DNA from: Aradus depressus
Taxonomy: Eukaryota; Arthropoda; Insecta; Hemiptera; Aradidae
Direction: 5' to 3'
Assembly (NCBI GenBank): GCA_963662175.1
Contig: OY759222.1
Location: 7,174,713 to 7,238,712, forward strand
Length of the DNA: 64,000 nucleotides
The notes under the pieces are model-generated. The model did no database searches. It was not told the origin of the DNA and saw only the letters and a program-made list of their open reading frames with translations. Of the stretch, positions 22,699-35,600 are shown piece by piece (position 1 is the stretch's first letter; each line of letters opens with the position of its first letter). The translations under genes were made by a program, and so were the position numbers.

Positions 22699-22944
22699 TA
22701 TGTAGAAGGAATTCGAGATTCTGTCATATAAATGAAAACTCAATACTTGGCCAACGTTTCGGAAACTATTTATTTCCTTCTTCAGGGTCTTATAATGACT
22801 TGAGTGTGTTCGAACTTCACCTTCACCACACACATCCACTCAAGTCATTATAAGGCCCTGAAGAAGGAAATAAATAGTTTCCGAAACGTTGGCCAAATAT
22901 TGTGTTTTCATTTACACGACAGAACCTTGAATTCTTTCTACATT
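22699..22944. mobile_element. Foldback element with about 107-bp arms
   Basis: Arms 22699-22806 and 22838-22944 are inverted copies (about 90 percent by eye) sharing GGCCAACGTTTCGGAAACTA and TTATTTCCTTCTTCAGGG. The loop is 31 nt. A related GCCAACGTTTCG...CATCATCAGGGC sequence is at 27697-27740. It lies directly beside the SINE2 at 22468-22672. Confidence 0.8.
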
Positions 22945-23467
22945 GAAAAGATACTGTCGATTCTATTAATCACATAATAATCTATTCTGTCTGCAATTTC
23001 TAAATTATTTTTGAGTCTTGACTTTCTTTTTCTTTGTAAAACATTATATTCATTGGACAAATAAAAAATTGGCCTCCTTTCTTCTCAAAATATCTTTATA
23101 TTATTTTTGATGTTTGTTTCGCCATTAATTTAGGCATTATCAAAACTATAAGAACATCAAAATTGAGTAGTACATAATATTGTTAAACATAATCTATCAG
23201 GAACAATACAAACAAAATCAACAAGTGCAAATTGATATACCTTTTGTGACAAAATAAACACCATGTGATCTGGTTACTATCAATCTATATCGATACCGTA
23301 CATGCCCATATTAAAGTCTATCGATATCATGAACTATTTTTTAAATATAAAATATTGATATTTTCTTGTCGATGCGTATCCTAATTGTATATATTATACA
23401 CACTTATATGTCTATTATATTGTATACATGTACACAAAATACTGATGTATTTTATTGTATGTTGTAG

Positions 23468-23609
23468 GAGTGCGGTGTTTCTGCAACCTCCCCCCTTGCA
23501 TCAGTACAGGTTACATGTGCAAGTCCAACGGTCTGGGCTGTTTCTCCGATTTGATAGCCTACCAAGAGATAGATAAAGCCATTCATGGTTGCCTCGATCT
23601 TCTCCCAAG
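23468..23609 (+). CDS. BAMBI: BAMBI-like gene, coding exon (ectodomain part 1)
   Basis: The exon follows a TGTTGTAG acceptor and ends in AAG before GTAAAT. It is 142 nt, starts with two bases of a split codon (phase GA) and ends with AG of the next. It encodes VRCFCNLPPCISTGYMCKS and then GLGCF and HGCLD, the first six ectodomain cysteines. The order matches the BAMBI N-terminal ectodomain directly after its signal peptide. Confidence 0.9.
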
Positions 23610-26600
23610 GTAAATCAATTATTTATATATATTATTATTTTTATTCTGTATTTTAAAAGACCTTACTAAGTTTTTCCACTGTTTTATTTATATTTTCCCT
23701 CTTTTTCTATTTTGATTTATATTACTGCAATTTTTCTTCTGTTTTATTTATGTTATTGTTGCTTTTCCACTCTTTAATTTATTTTATTATAGTTTTCCTT
23801 CCGGTTTTTCCTTTCTTTTATTAATTTTACTTCAGTTCTTTTTATTTACATTACTGCAATTTCATCATTGTTTACTTAATTTTAGTGTCATTTTCTGCTG
23901 TTTCATTTAAATGATTTGTTTTTCAGAATTTAATTGATTTTATTGCTGTTTTGTTTTATATTATTATTATTAGGTTTTTTTTTATTATTATATTATTTTA
24001 TTATTATTTTTCCTGTACCTAACGTTAATTTTTACTTTCCAAGCGATACGAAGTATAGGGTAAGTTATTTAAAAACTCTAATAACTGCCGATATACCTAC
24101 TGAATTTATCGACATAAAATTTAGTATTAGAATTTAGGAGTTCCTTTGTAAGTCAACCGTTGAATATTAGCGCAGTCGACTGATTTTGGAGAGGAAGCGA
24201 AAAGTTAATTGATTAATTTGCTCTGGGGAAGTACATTGCCGGCGATTCACGGACAATCTTTTTTTATATTTTATTTACACAGATGCCGTCTGACCATTGT
24301 TTATTTTATTTGAGTGCCATTTTCTGCTGTTTTTTATTTTAATTATTATTGTTTTTCAACATTTTACTGTTTTGTTATATACTTAATTTAAATAATTTAT
24401 ATTATTATTTTTCAAGTTATTTTGCTTGATATTTTAATTTGTATTTATTTATTTTTCTTCTAGAGAAAGGCAGACAAGTTGTCAGAACAATCCAGGGAAG
24501 GTAACGAGCAGCCTAGAAGGAACTCTGCTGCTATGCTGTCAGGAGGATGTCTGCAACCATGTGGACAGTCCCGAAGCACGGGTCAAATACAACAAAACCT
24601 TAATAGGTAAGCATGCGTAAAGAGACAATCCCTGCACCGACGAGGGGAGGTACCTTCTGTTTCATAACCTCTCACCAAGATCAGTGGAAGTTGCCTCTCT
24701 CTGTTAAATGACCTTTCGGAAGGAACTGTACTTGTCCTAACTTCCTTCAACCTGTTCAAGTTTTTCTTAGAAGTAAAAGCAACAATTTAATATCTAATAA
24801 ATTATGTAAAATTAATAAAATATTAAGTGAATTAATAATAAATAAACAAATAATAAAATTACCACATTTCCTGCATGAATTTATCGACACAAAATTTAGT
24901 GTAGATTTATGAGCCTCTATGAAAGTCAATTGTTGAATATTAGTGCAAACGGTCGCCTGGTTTTGAAGGATAGCGAAAAAATAATTGATTAATTCGTTCT
25001 GGAGAAGTACATTGCCAACGTTTGACCGACAAATTTTTTTTTAAATATTAATAAAAAAATTTTAGAACAAACTTCTATATTTATATACATACATTCATTC
25101 AGGGACATATGAATGGGGGTGTCCATAGGAAATATTTTGCTACGAACCTGTCAGCTGTCAGATGTTCTAACACTGGTGTTTCCATTCATCGTTGAAACAT
25201 GAATGACGGGGACTCGTTCAAAAGTCAATGTCTGTATATTTCTGAAAATAGACCCATAGGGACCATTAACATTTCAGCCAGACATCACACACCTTTTCAG
25301 GTCAACTTGAATAAAAAAAAAAAAAAATTAATGATTGACAGGCTTATCAGACGTGAAAATGTGTTTTCAAGATAATTCTTGAGATATATTTATTTTTAGA
25401 TGTCACTAGGAAGTGTTATTTGGACTTTCCTTAAGAAACAAAAGTGTGTAAGTCCCCATAACTCTCATAGTTATGTGTGAACATCCTTTGTATCTTCACT
25501 GGAAAATAACAAAATAAAATCGTTGGTGAAATTTCATCAATGTATTTCCCCAAAATTTATTAATCAATTAACTTTTCGCTCCCACTCCAAAACCAGTCGA
25601 CCGTTGTGCTAATATTCAACAGTTAACTTACATAAGGGCTCCTAAATTCTAATACTAAATTTCGTGTCGATAAATACATTATATGTATATGCAGTTATTA
25701 GGCTGTTTGAATTAAGTCCTCTTCCCTGAATCCCTAAATTCTAATATAAAATTTCATGTCGATACATTCATTACAACGACAGTTCTTAGATTTTTTGAGT
25801 TAAGCCTCCCCTAATCTTCCCCTCCCCTTTGGCCGATTTGGCTTAAAATCTATAGTTGTTGTCTTTATGGGGTTTTGGTCACGCATATAAAATTTCGTGT
25901 CGATATTCATTTCATAATTTTATATTTGGAATCAAGGGTTGAAAAAACATGAAATCCCGTTGAAAACTCCGCATTGAAGATTTGACCGGTTGCATAACTA
26001 CCCCCATACTTCTTTTAATGCAATAATATTTTATTTAAACAAATAACATAATGTGAATATACATGCTAAACATGATCTAAATTAAAATATCTAAACATTA
26101 AGAGGGAGCCGGTAGCTCAGTGGTATGCGTGCTTGCTTATTGAGCACAAGATCCCGGATTCGAAACCCGATCGAGGCCCTTAGTTTATCTTATTTGGGAG
26201 GTAAAATAAACTTAGGGTCGCCATCATTCGGATAGGGTGTTATTTTTAAAATTTTAATTTTTTTATTTTTTCCGAATTTTGTACTCCCATGTATCCAAAG
26301 AGCGCTCTGGTAGGAGGCGATATGACCTTATAGTTAAAGCCCGGACATGAGTCACTTTAGGTAATCACAAAAAAAAAAAACTGTCGATGAATCACTGTTA
26401 ATGTACTTCCTCAGAACGAATTATTAATCAATTAACTTTTCGTCTCCCCTCCGAAATATTTTATTTACCAGAGAGAGAGGGGGGGGGGGGGGGGGGGGGG
26501 GGGGATTCAATATACAAATATTTTTTGACTAATGAGACTGCCAGAAATGTGATGTGGAGTGAGACATGTTGGAGATGATACACTAAGATGAGCTGGTCTG

Positions 26601-29600
26601 AGAGACTGAAGCTGCGGTCCGTCTCGGCAGGGGTCCCTCAAGGACCGGTTATAACCTTTATTGTTTTTAATCTCGCATTAGTTATCCTCACTGACAACTT
26701 AGCCCCTCTCTACCCCCCCCCCCCCCCCCCCCCCCCCCCCCTATTCTTCTCCCTTCCTTTTGACTTACGGCAAACATTCTCTCTCTCTCATCCTCTCTAT
26801 TTATTTTTCTTCTCTTCTTCCTCTTTCTTCTTTTATATTTCTCTATCTTCCCTTCTCATTTCCATTTGCCCCGGTGCTCATCATAGCCGAGAGGCACACA
26901 TCAATAAAAACCTTTACTCTTTTTGACTACCACCTGTTCCTTTTATGTTCGTTTAATTGATTTGCATAAGAAATACATTGTTAAACATTGATTTCCTACT
27001 ACAACAGTCAACTTCCCCAGCTATAATGTCGTCTTGACCGTTACTTCCGGAAACTTATCGAAAATTATTATAAATTAAAAAATGTATCTACTCTATTTAT
27101 TACCATGTTATGTTTTAACGGAAATAAATATTAATATTATTATTACTATACAAAGTATTGGGGAAGTTAAGTAATCGTCACAAAGTCGATGTTAGGATTA
27201 TACCAGATTTTCATGTTTTTACGACTACCTGATTCCACAAATGGAAAAAAATATGTTTTGTCTGTCTGTGAACACGATAACTCCCGATAGAATTGACACA
27301 AAACTTTATATGTTTATCCAGAACTGCATAAAGACGACACCTATTGATTTTCAGCCGAATCAGCCAAAGAGAAAGGAGGATTCAGGGGGGGCTTAACCCC
27401 AAAACTTCAATAATTGCTGATGTAATGAACGTATTGATATGAAATTTCATATTTTAATTTAAATCCCCATAAGGACGATATTGATTTTCATCCAAATCAG
27501 CCAAAGAAGATTAGAGGGGGCTTATCACAAAACATTTAATAACTGCCGATGTATTGAGTTAATAAGCAATGTATTTGCTCTCTCTCCAAAACCAATCTAC
27601 CTACTCTCATACTAAATGTTGTAGATGTTTGCTAGCGACTGTAGAATTCAAAATTCTGGGGGTATTGAGGGTCAGTCAATGAAGAAAACACTATTCAAAT
27701 GCCAACGTTTCGATATATTTCATATCATCATCAGGGCCTAACATTACTAAATGTTGTGTTTAGCTCCCCCTCTTCCCATTGGCCAATTCCTGTATTTGTG
27801 GATAAAAATATCAAATAAAATTTCGTTTCAGTACTTTCATTATATTGGGAGTTATCGTGTTCACAGACAGACAGCAATTTTTATTTTTGTAATCTGGGTA
27901 TCGGAAAACATGAAATTTTAGTGGAATTTCCTAACAATATAGGGGAAATAAAGGATAGCGAGATACAGGGGCAATGCTACCAACTGATGACTTTTATGAA
28001 AAGGATGCATTGTGTTGTGTTGGTTGGGACAACACTGGCTGCACTGTTTACCTATAATAACCTTCCCACCACTCCAAGCTCCAATGCTGGGTCAACATTA
28101 GACCGCACCACTCAAACTGAGAGGTAAAAACCTTTTAAAAGCTACCACCTCATTAATAATTCATCAGGGACTCACTCAGACCTCCCCTCCGAGAGATCTG
28201 TCTTAATATAGAGGCTTTAGGACATCTATATGTTACCTTGAGTACGCTATCCTTCGGATGGGATGTTAAGCAATGGTCCTGAGACTGTACGATGTCAGGT
28301 ACTCGTTAAAGACTTCTACCCTGGGTGAATAAAACGGTAGGCAAAATTTAGGACCCTGAGAGTAGAGTCGGGCTCTCCATCAGAGCGACGAAAGAGCGTT
28401 CTGGTAGTAGGTGATATGACCTCGTTTTAAAGCCCAGGCATAAGTCACAATTACTAACTAAATTAACCCTTTAGATTTTCATAAAATAAAGTACTATCCT
28501 TTTAAGTCTCATTACACCAACCGGCATTAGATAACTTAACTAAACTATACTTAAAAGGTTCTGAAGGCGCTGGTATTCAAGCTTGTCTGTTGGGCTCAAG
28601 ATCGCGGATTCGAAACACTTAGTTTATCTTATCTTAGAGGTAAAAAAAACTTAACGCCGTCCTTCGAATGGAATGTTAAGCGATGGTCCCGAGTATTACG
28701 ATGTCAGGTACTCGTTAAAGACCCCTAGTAAGTAGTAACAACATTTAAATAACAAAATGGAAGTCTATTAATTAAAAGAAGGCAATTTTTCATTCAATTA
28801 TCCAGTTATGGGTACACCATTTATTATAACAAGTGTATTAAGATGTTGACTGAGGTGTGACAGCAAACAGTTATAGTGACATGTATTTCACTACCATTTT
28901 GAGAAACTAGTGTGGTAGTTAAAACACTTAGTAATGGTGTTTTAATTATTTATACAGATCTAGGTGGCACTTATAGTAGTAGTCCAGCGGGCTGGCTGCA
29001 TAAGGAAGAACTGTAGATGGAAGACGCGTGCCTCCCCATATCTAGAGAACAGGTTGTCAATTCTGTTCATATTATGTGACATTTGTCGTAAGCTTGTTTC
29101 TTTGTAACTTATGTTGGCTACATTGTCCTCTGTCATACAAGCCCACGTATAAGCAAATATTCTCAGTTAACTTCACCGTGAGAATAGAAACCAACAATTT
29201 TACTTCCAGCTAGACAAAGTATTGGGGAAGTTATGTAATCGGTCAAAAATTCGATTCGGAATTTCATGTTTTCCGACCTCTAGATTCCAAATATGAAAAA
29301 AAAAATTATTTACGTGTCGGTATGTCTGTGAACACGATAACTCCCTAGAATGAATGTATCGACACGAAATTTTATATGTGATTCCAAAACCCTCTAACGA
29401 CGACACCTATTGTTTTTCATCCAAATCGACCATAGGCCAAGGGGGGATTGAGGGGGAGGCTTAACATAAAAACACTAATAACTACCGATAGAATGAATGT
29501 ATCGACGAGAATTTTTTTATCTGTCACTAATACCTCATGAGGACAATATCTATCGATATTAAGCCAAAGAGGAGGTGGAATTAGGAGAGAGGCTAACTCA

Positions 29601-32600
29601 AAAACACTAATAACTGCCATTGTAATGAATGTATCGAAATAAAATTTCATATGTAAATTCTTAAGGGGGCGTTCAAGTATTACGTAACGCAATTTTTGAA
29701 GATTTTTGACCCTCCCTCCCCCCCCCCCCCCCCCCCCCCATGTAACGCGCTGTAACGTTTATTCCCCCTCCCTAAACGTAAAACATAAACGAAGAGGGTT
29801 GCCAACTTGGGAGAGCAAAATAAAAATGGCGTACAATACAATCGAGGGATTCCCCGTAAAACATAAACGAAGAAAAGGGTTGCCAACTTGGGAGATTTTA
29901 ATTCCCCAAGTTTCCCCCCTCCCGCCCCTGTAACGCATTGTAACGTTTTACAAGACCCCCCTCCCCCCCAAATTGCGTTACGTAATACTTGAACGCCCCG
30001 TAACCCTATAAGGACAATAATTTCTAATTGTAAAGAGGGGAATCAGAGACGGGCTGGCAATAACTGCCAATGTAATTTATCGAGACAAAATTTAGTATGA
30101 GGATTTAGGAGCTCCTATGTTAATCAACTGTTGAATATTAGCGCAAACAGTCGAGTGGTTTTGGAGGGGGACCGAAAAGTTAATTGATTAATTTTTTCTT
30201 GGGGAAGTACATTGTTGATGATTCACCGACGACTTTTTATTAAAGGTTCAACTCGATGATCTTTAAAATATTGACTTAAAAAGGAAGCGGAAGGTCAGAT
30301 CTTGAGTGGAGTCTAGTTTAGTCTTGGTGGAGCAGTTGAAAGACGGCTGCGCAGTGGTCTGTTCTCTCCATAACTACATTCCTGGAGACTCCACTCTGGA
30401 GAATGTATTTTTAGTCATCTATTAACATGTTTTTATGATCTTGGGCTTTACTTAATAAGAAATAAAACAAAACGAAAGATAAGTTCACATACGGCAAGCA
30501 GATGCCTTCCTTTTTTTAAAAATAAACTGAAATGTATAACTCCATTACTTCGTCATAATTAAACGCCTGTCATGCTATTTGCTTCAAACAGTATATTTAG
30601 AATTCTGTGTCATAACTAAACATTGTGAATGTCTCAGAATTAATCAACAAAACAAAATACAATAATATATGTGATGTCGACTTTCTTACACCAACAACGC
30701 TTACAGATCACTCTCTCTCTCCCTCTCCCCCTTCTCAAAATCATTTCATGCTGTCATTACTTTTTTTTGTTTCATTGTACAGCGTACTTCTGAGAGTGAC
30801 TTTCTTATACCCAGTAATGTCAGTATGAAAGAATTTTGAGAAGGGAGAGGAGAAGAAAGAGTGATCTATAGACGTGGTTGGTATAAGCAAATAATAAGTC
30901 TTGTAATGACCACATGACATATACAGTAGAGCGTCTATTATCCGAACTGTCTTCATGGAAAAAAAATAATCAAATTAGTTTTTCCATGAGGGAAACCTAA
31001 TCAATGCTTAGAAAGAGCGTTTTTAGCTGTATAAGGGATATCAGTTTTTCGATGAATTCAGTTTGACAATATTTGTTTACTAAGAACTAACTTGTATGTC
31101 TATGTATGTAATTTGTTCATTGAATTTTTCCACTGAATCCCTTTCCATTCGTATGGTCGGTTACCAGTCAATGCTCTCAGTTTCAAATCATAATCGTAAG
31201 GTGTACATTGAATTAGTTAGTGGTCACATATTTTAAGTAAAACTTACAACATGTCGACAAAAAGGAAACAGAGGTGCTTTCATTAAAAGATAAAATGGAA
31301 ATTATTGTGCGGCCGAAAAAAATGTGAAACGGGTCAGGGATTAGCTATCAAGTTCGATGTTGGTAAATCAACGATAACGGGAATAAAAAATAATTCTGAT
31401 TCAATCACTAGCTATGCACTTGACAGTGAGCAGGGCAGTTCATATCGTAAAAATATGAAAAAACCGAAATCCGAATTGTTGGAAGATGCTGCATTCACTT
31501 GGTTTTTGGTTTTAAAAGAGTGCTGTTACATGTTGTTCGAAGCATGGAATGGAGTAAAAAATTGCACCTTGCATAAATCGTGGGATAAGCTACTGAAACC
31601 ATCTAAAGATGAAATCCAAAACGACGAGCCTGACAATGAACCGGCTAAAATGTTGGAGGCGTTGAGCAACGTTGGTGTTTTCACTGATTGTGATGAAGAG
31701 AACATGAATGAGTGGGCTACTTGTGGAAAGTGACGATCCAGGGCCTATCTCTAATCTGAGGACTTACAAGCGATTGGAAATTTTATAAGAAACATTTTTG
31801 GTAAGAATCGATTTTTCGATTGGACTAACCATTTTCGTGTAAATCGAGGAAAAATCTAAAACGATGTGTTTCAAAACGACATTTATCTCGAAAATCGCAC
31901 GACCTGCGAAAAATCGTAAATATATATTATATATAAAATATGTACAGTATGTTTCTCTACAGCTATTACTTGAAAAGATTTATGATTAGGTCATTGACAT
32001 AAGCAGTATCTTGTATAATGTACTTAGGCCCTGGAGTAAAGTGGTTTCGATTTTCGTCTGATTTCGGCCAAAATCTAATGATTTTAAGTTGATAGCTACA
32101 ATCCTTTTTGCGGTAGAGCGCTCACGACACATTTACATTGTCGCCATGCCCTAACGTCAAGTCTACTCCCCTCCCCTTTCTCTCTTTGATACGACAAAAG
32201 GTCATTTAATTTAAGGTCACCTTAACGCTTTCATTAAATGTCAACAACTCATCATCATCCTCGGCGCTACTGCCCCATTCGAGCCTTGGCCTCCTCCAGA
32301 GACTTCCCCCAAAGATTCCTCTCCAGCGCAAGAGTTCTCCACTTTTGCAGTCGAAGGTTTCTTGTCCTCCCCATTGAGATCTTTCTGGGTCTTCTTGTCC
32401 TCTGTTTCCCTCCGGGATCACCAACATCAGTATTCGCGGAGTTGAAGCCTCAGAAGCCTGTGACCTTGGACTCCACAAACTCCATAGCGACCTCGGCATT
32501 ATTTTTAGTTCTGAACTTGCCGTTCTCCTGGACCGGACCAAGGATCCTCCGCAGAAACTTTCTCTCGGAATATCTCAAGGCTTCTCTTGTTTACCCTGGT

Positions 32601-35600
32601 CATCGTCCATCTGTCCCATAATTCAGAACAGGTCTCACCAGGCTCTTAAAGAGCTGCATCTGTTTTTATTTGCTAATTTTATGCATATTTCGAAATTATT
32701 TTTCCCTAAATTATTGTAGTTAATTGCGTCCAAATATCAACAATTTTTCCTCGATCCTCTGAGAACATTTTTTGAGTCTTGACGTTGTGAAGGGCATAGA
32801 TTAGTTTCTCTATAGAGTGATCGTGATTGGCTCCAGTTCTGACGGCATCTTTACTTCGTTGTCATGTTGCCTCACGAAATTATTGTAAACAATTTTTAGT
32901 AATAAGTGTGTCGTAAAATAATATAATATTTCCAAAAATATTCTGGATTTTCTAATTGTGAGAATGTATTGAGATTACATGACTTTCGTATTATTATGAA
33001 AACTGACATTATTGCAGAGATATTGTGAAATAATTCAAAATGAACTCAGTCTTATCTCTTATGCTTTTGGCTGAGGATGGTAGAAATACCGAAAGTACTC
33101 CCATGTAAATATAGTTGGTGACATTAGACAATATCATAAATAAACAAGTTTTATTTCTTTCAAGTTCATTTCGTATTATTGCTAAACAATTAATTGAAAC
33201 AAATAAATTATTAATCCTTCATTTGGAGGCATATTCATATTTAAAAAAACACAAAAACTTGGTATCATCAGATTATTGATATAGAACAAATAAAATATTA
33301 AATAAAGAAAAATGTATGCTATTATCAGTTATTTATCTGGGAATTGAAAAAACATTGAGCATGCCGTCCTTCGGATGGGACGATAAGTGATGATCCCTTG
33401 CCTTGTCATCATACACCTGGGTTGGAAAAATGTTGGTCTCCTACAGTAGAGTCTGGCTCATGTCCACCAAAGCGATGAAAGAGCGCTCTGGTAGTTGTCG
33501 ACATGACCTCATAGTTAAAGCCCTGGCATGAGTCATAGTAACTAACTAATATAAAGTAATTTAATTCTCATTATAACATAAAATTTTATTAGACTTTTGC
33601 ATCATTTTGTTTCTCCTGCTTATTCCGACCTATTAATTGCAACTTTCCCTTGCAACTAAGATGCACAGTACTCCCGCATCTTCTTATCGCTATTCTCTTT
33701 GCTGTTACAGCGGTGCGGAGCCGACTCCGGCTGGAGACTGAGAGGATCGAGGGTCAGATAGACTACAGTGAGCAGGAGGCTTGGTTCCGAGCTGCGACGG
33801 TGGCAGTCCCTATCTGTGGCGCCCTCATTCTCCTTATACTGATCATCATGGCCGTGAAGATCCTCAGGGCAGACTCACAAGAACATCAGCCCAAGTTCAG
33901 GTACACACCAACCTTCATAAATAGCGGTGGGGGAGAGCCCGTTTCCCTACCACCACTTTCTGAAGCAAGGGTAGGAGAAGCCCTCGCTGCAAGGGAGGGA
34001 GGTCTCTCCAATATGTTTATTTGTGGCCTCTGCTTTCGTGATATTTGAGATCTGAGTTTCCACATAATTCTCAACAAAAATATATTTAATGAGTTATAAA
34101 TTATTAAATAAAAGCATTCATTTTATTCAGAGGTTCCAAATCAATGCGAGAATGAGATACAAGAGCTTATATTGTTGGTTTGGTTATTTAGTTATATAAT
34201 TTAGTTATTATACAAAACTAAACTGAAAGTTGCATTAAAAATAGACATTTTGTCTGAAACTCGAGACTATGTACTTGTATTTAACAAAATGTAGTAACTT
34301 TGATATTAGGTTATAGGTTATATTTCGATACAGTAGTTCAGAAGTGGGACAACTCAAAAATACTCATTTTTGAGTTATTATTTTCTTATACAAGTTTTCA
34401 TATCCTCTTTCATATTCTGAACTCGGATAACTGAAAATACAAAATTGAGGTCTTCAAATGTAGGTACATAACCTGTTTAGTTTCAGAAACATAATAATTT
34501 GAAATGTCTTAGTATTGATCTATGAATTTGATGTTGTTTCATAAATGTAGTTGCATTACAATAATAAGAAACGAAAACAAGAAGTTCAGAAGCTACTTTT
34601 TAAGAAACGAACAAAACTTTCAAATGTGTTTTCTCAAAAAATCAATAATTCTGAGATATCCAATTTTTGAGCTACTATATCGATTTATTAACCGACTGCG
34701 TAGCGCGAACGGAAGGCATTGTTTTTCACAATTTAGTACGTAGGTACGTCATATTTTTTGTCTATCGGAGAGCCTATATAGAACCGATTTTAATGGTTTA
34801 TAAGTCATTTGATTCCTCTTAATCTCCGGAGTTACATAGAAAATAACAAGAAAGAAACATTGAAGTGCGAAAAAACGGACTTACATAATGTCAAACTCTA
34901 AAGATCAAAGTCCAACACAACCCATCGAGTGTATAGTTTTTTTATTTACTTATTAGAATAAAATAAATAAATATCCGAATCCAAAAAGCAGTAAAAAATT
35001 AAAAATATAATCTATAATAGGATGTGGCGACTAAAGATAACAAAACACCAAATTCGAGGGGAATGTTGAAACAATTCACTCCAACACAGTCTCAACATTA
35101 GATTTATTCAAAAATTAAAAAGATTTTTTTTGAAAAACCGTGGTGGACGACCTCGTTATATTATAGAAGATATAAAAGACCCGACCATGTTTTTTTGCAA
35201 ATTTTCTTTAAAATGTTTTGAACAAATCCAAAGTTAAGCTTGTGTTGAAGTGAATTGTTCCAACGATCCTTTCCTTGAATTTGGTGTTTTGTTCATTTCA
35301 GAAAACATATGCTAGTATAGACTTTTTAACTTTTTAACTGTTCTTTAGTTCATATTTCACTTTTTTCTTAGTCGGTTTTTTTTTTAATTTTTAATTAATT
35401 ATTTTACCACAATTATTATGTCAGATTTTCTAGTCATAACTTCTCTGTGAAGACAATTATTCCAGATTGTGCAGAGCATGTTAATTGTACATCTCGGGAT
35501 TTCCTATAAGACTGAGAAAAACAGCAACGTTAGACTTGTTGTTTATTTTTCAACATGCATCTTAGTCTTGGAATAACTCTTAATTGTTATTGTGTTTATC

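Noticed and set aside
23934..24137. Signal-peptide exon of BAMBI (hydrophobic frame)
   Set aside because: It lies downstream of the first ectodomain exon and consists of low-complexity T-rich intron sequence joined to a HINE-like copy.
24640..24790. Possible LINE C-terminal remnant after BAMBI exon 2
   Set aside because: A short GC-richer segment with a vaguely LINE-like frame, but no diagnostic motif could be found.
26588..26926. Gene with proline run and SSS-rich C-terminus
   Set aside because: It is an RT scrap reading through a 29-base C-run and a CT-rich segment.
27921..28127. Novel small protein or exon
   Set aside because: The start lies inside a HINE-like copy, no acceptor/donor pair was established and no family is recognised; kept only as an unassigned stretch.
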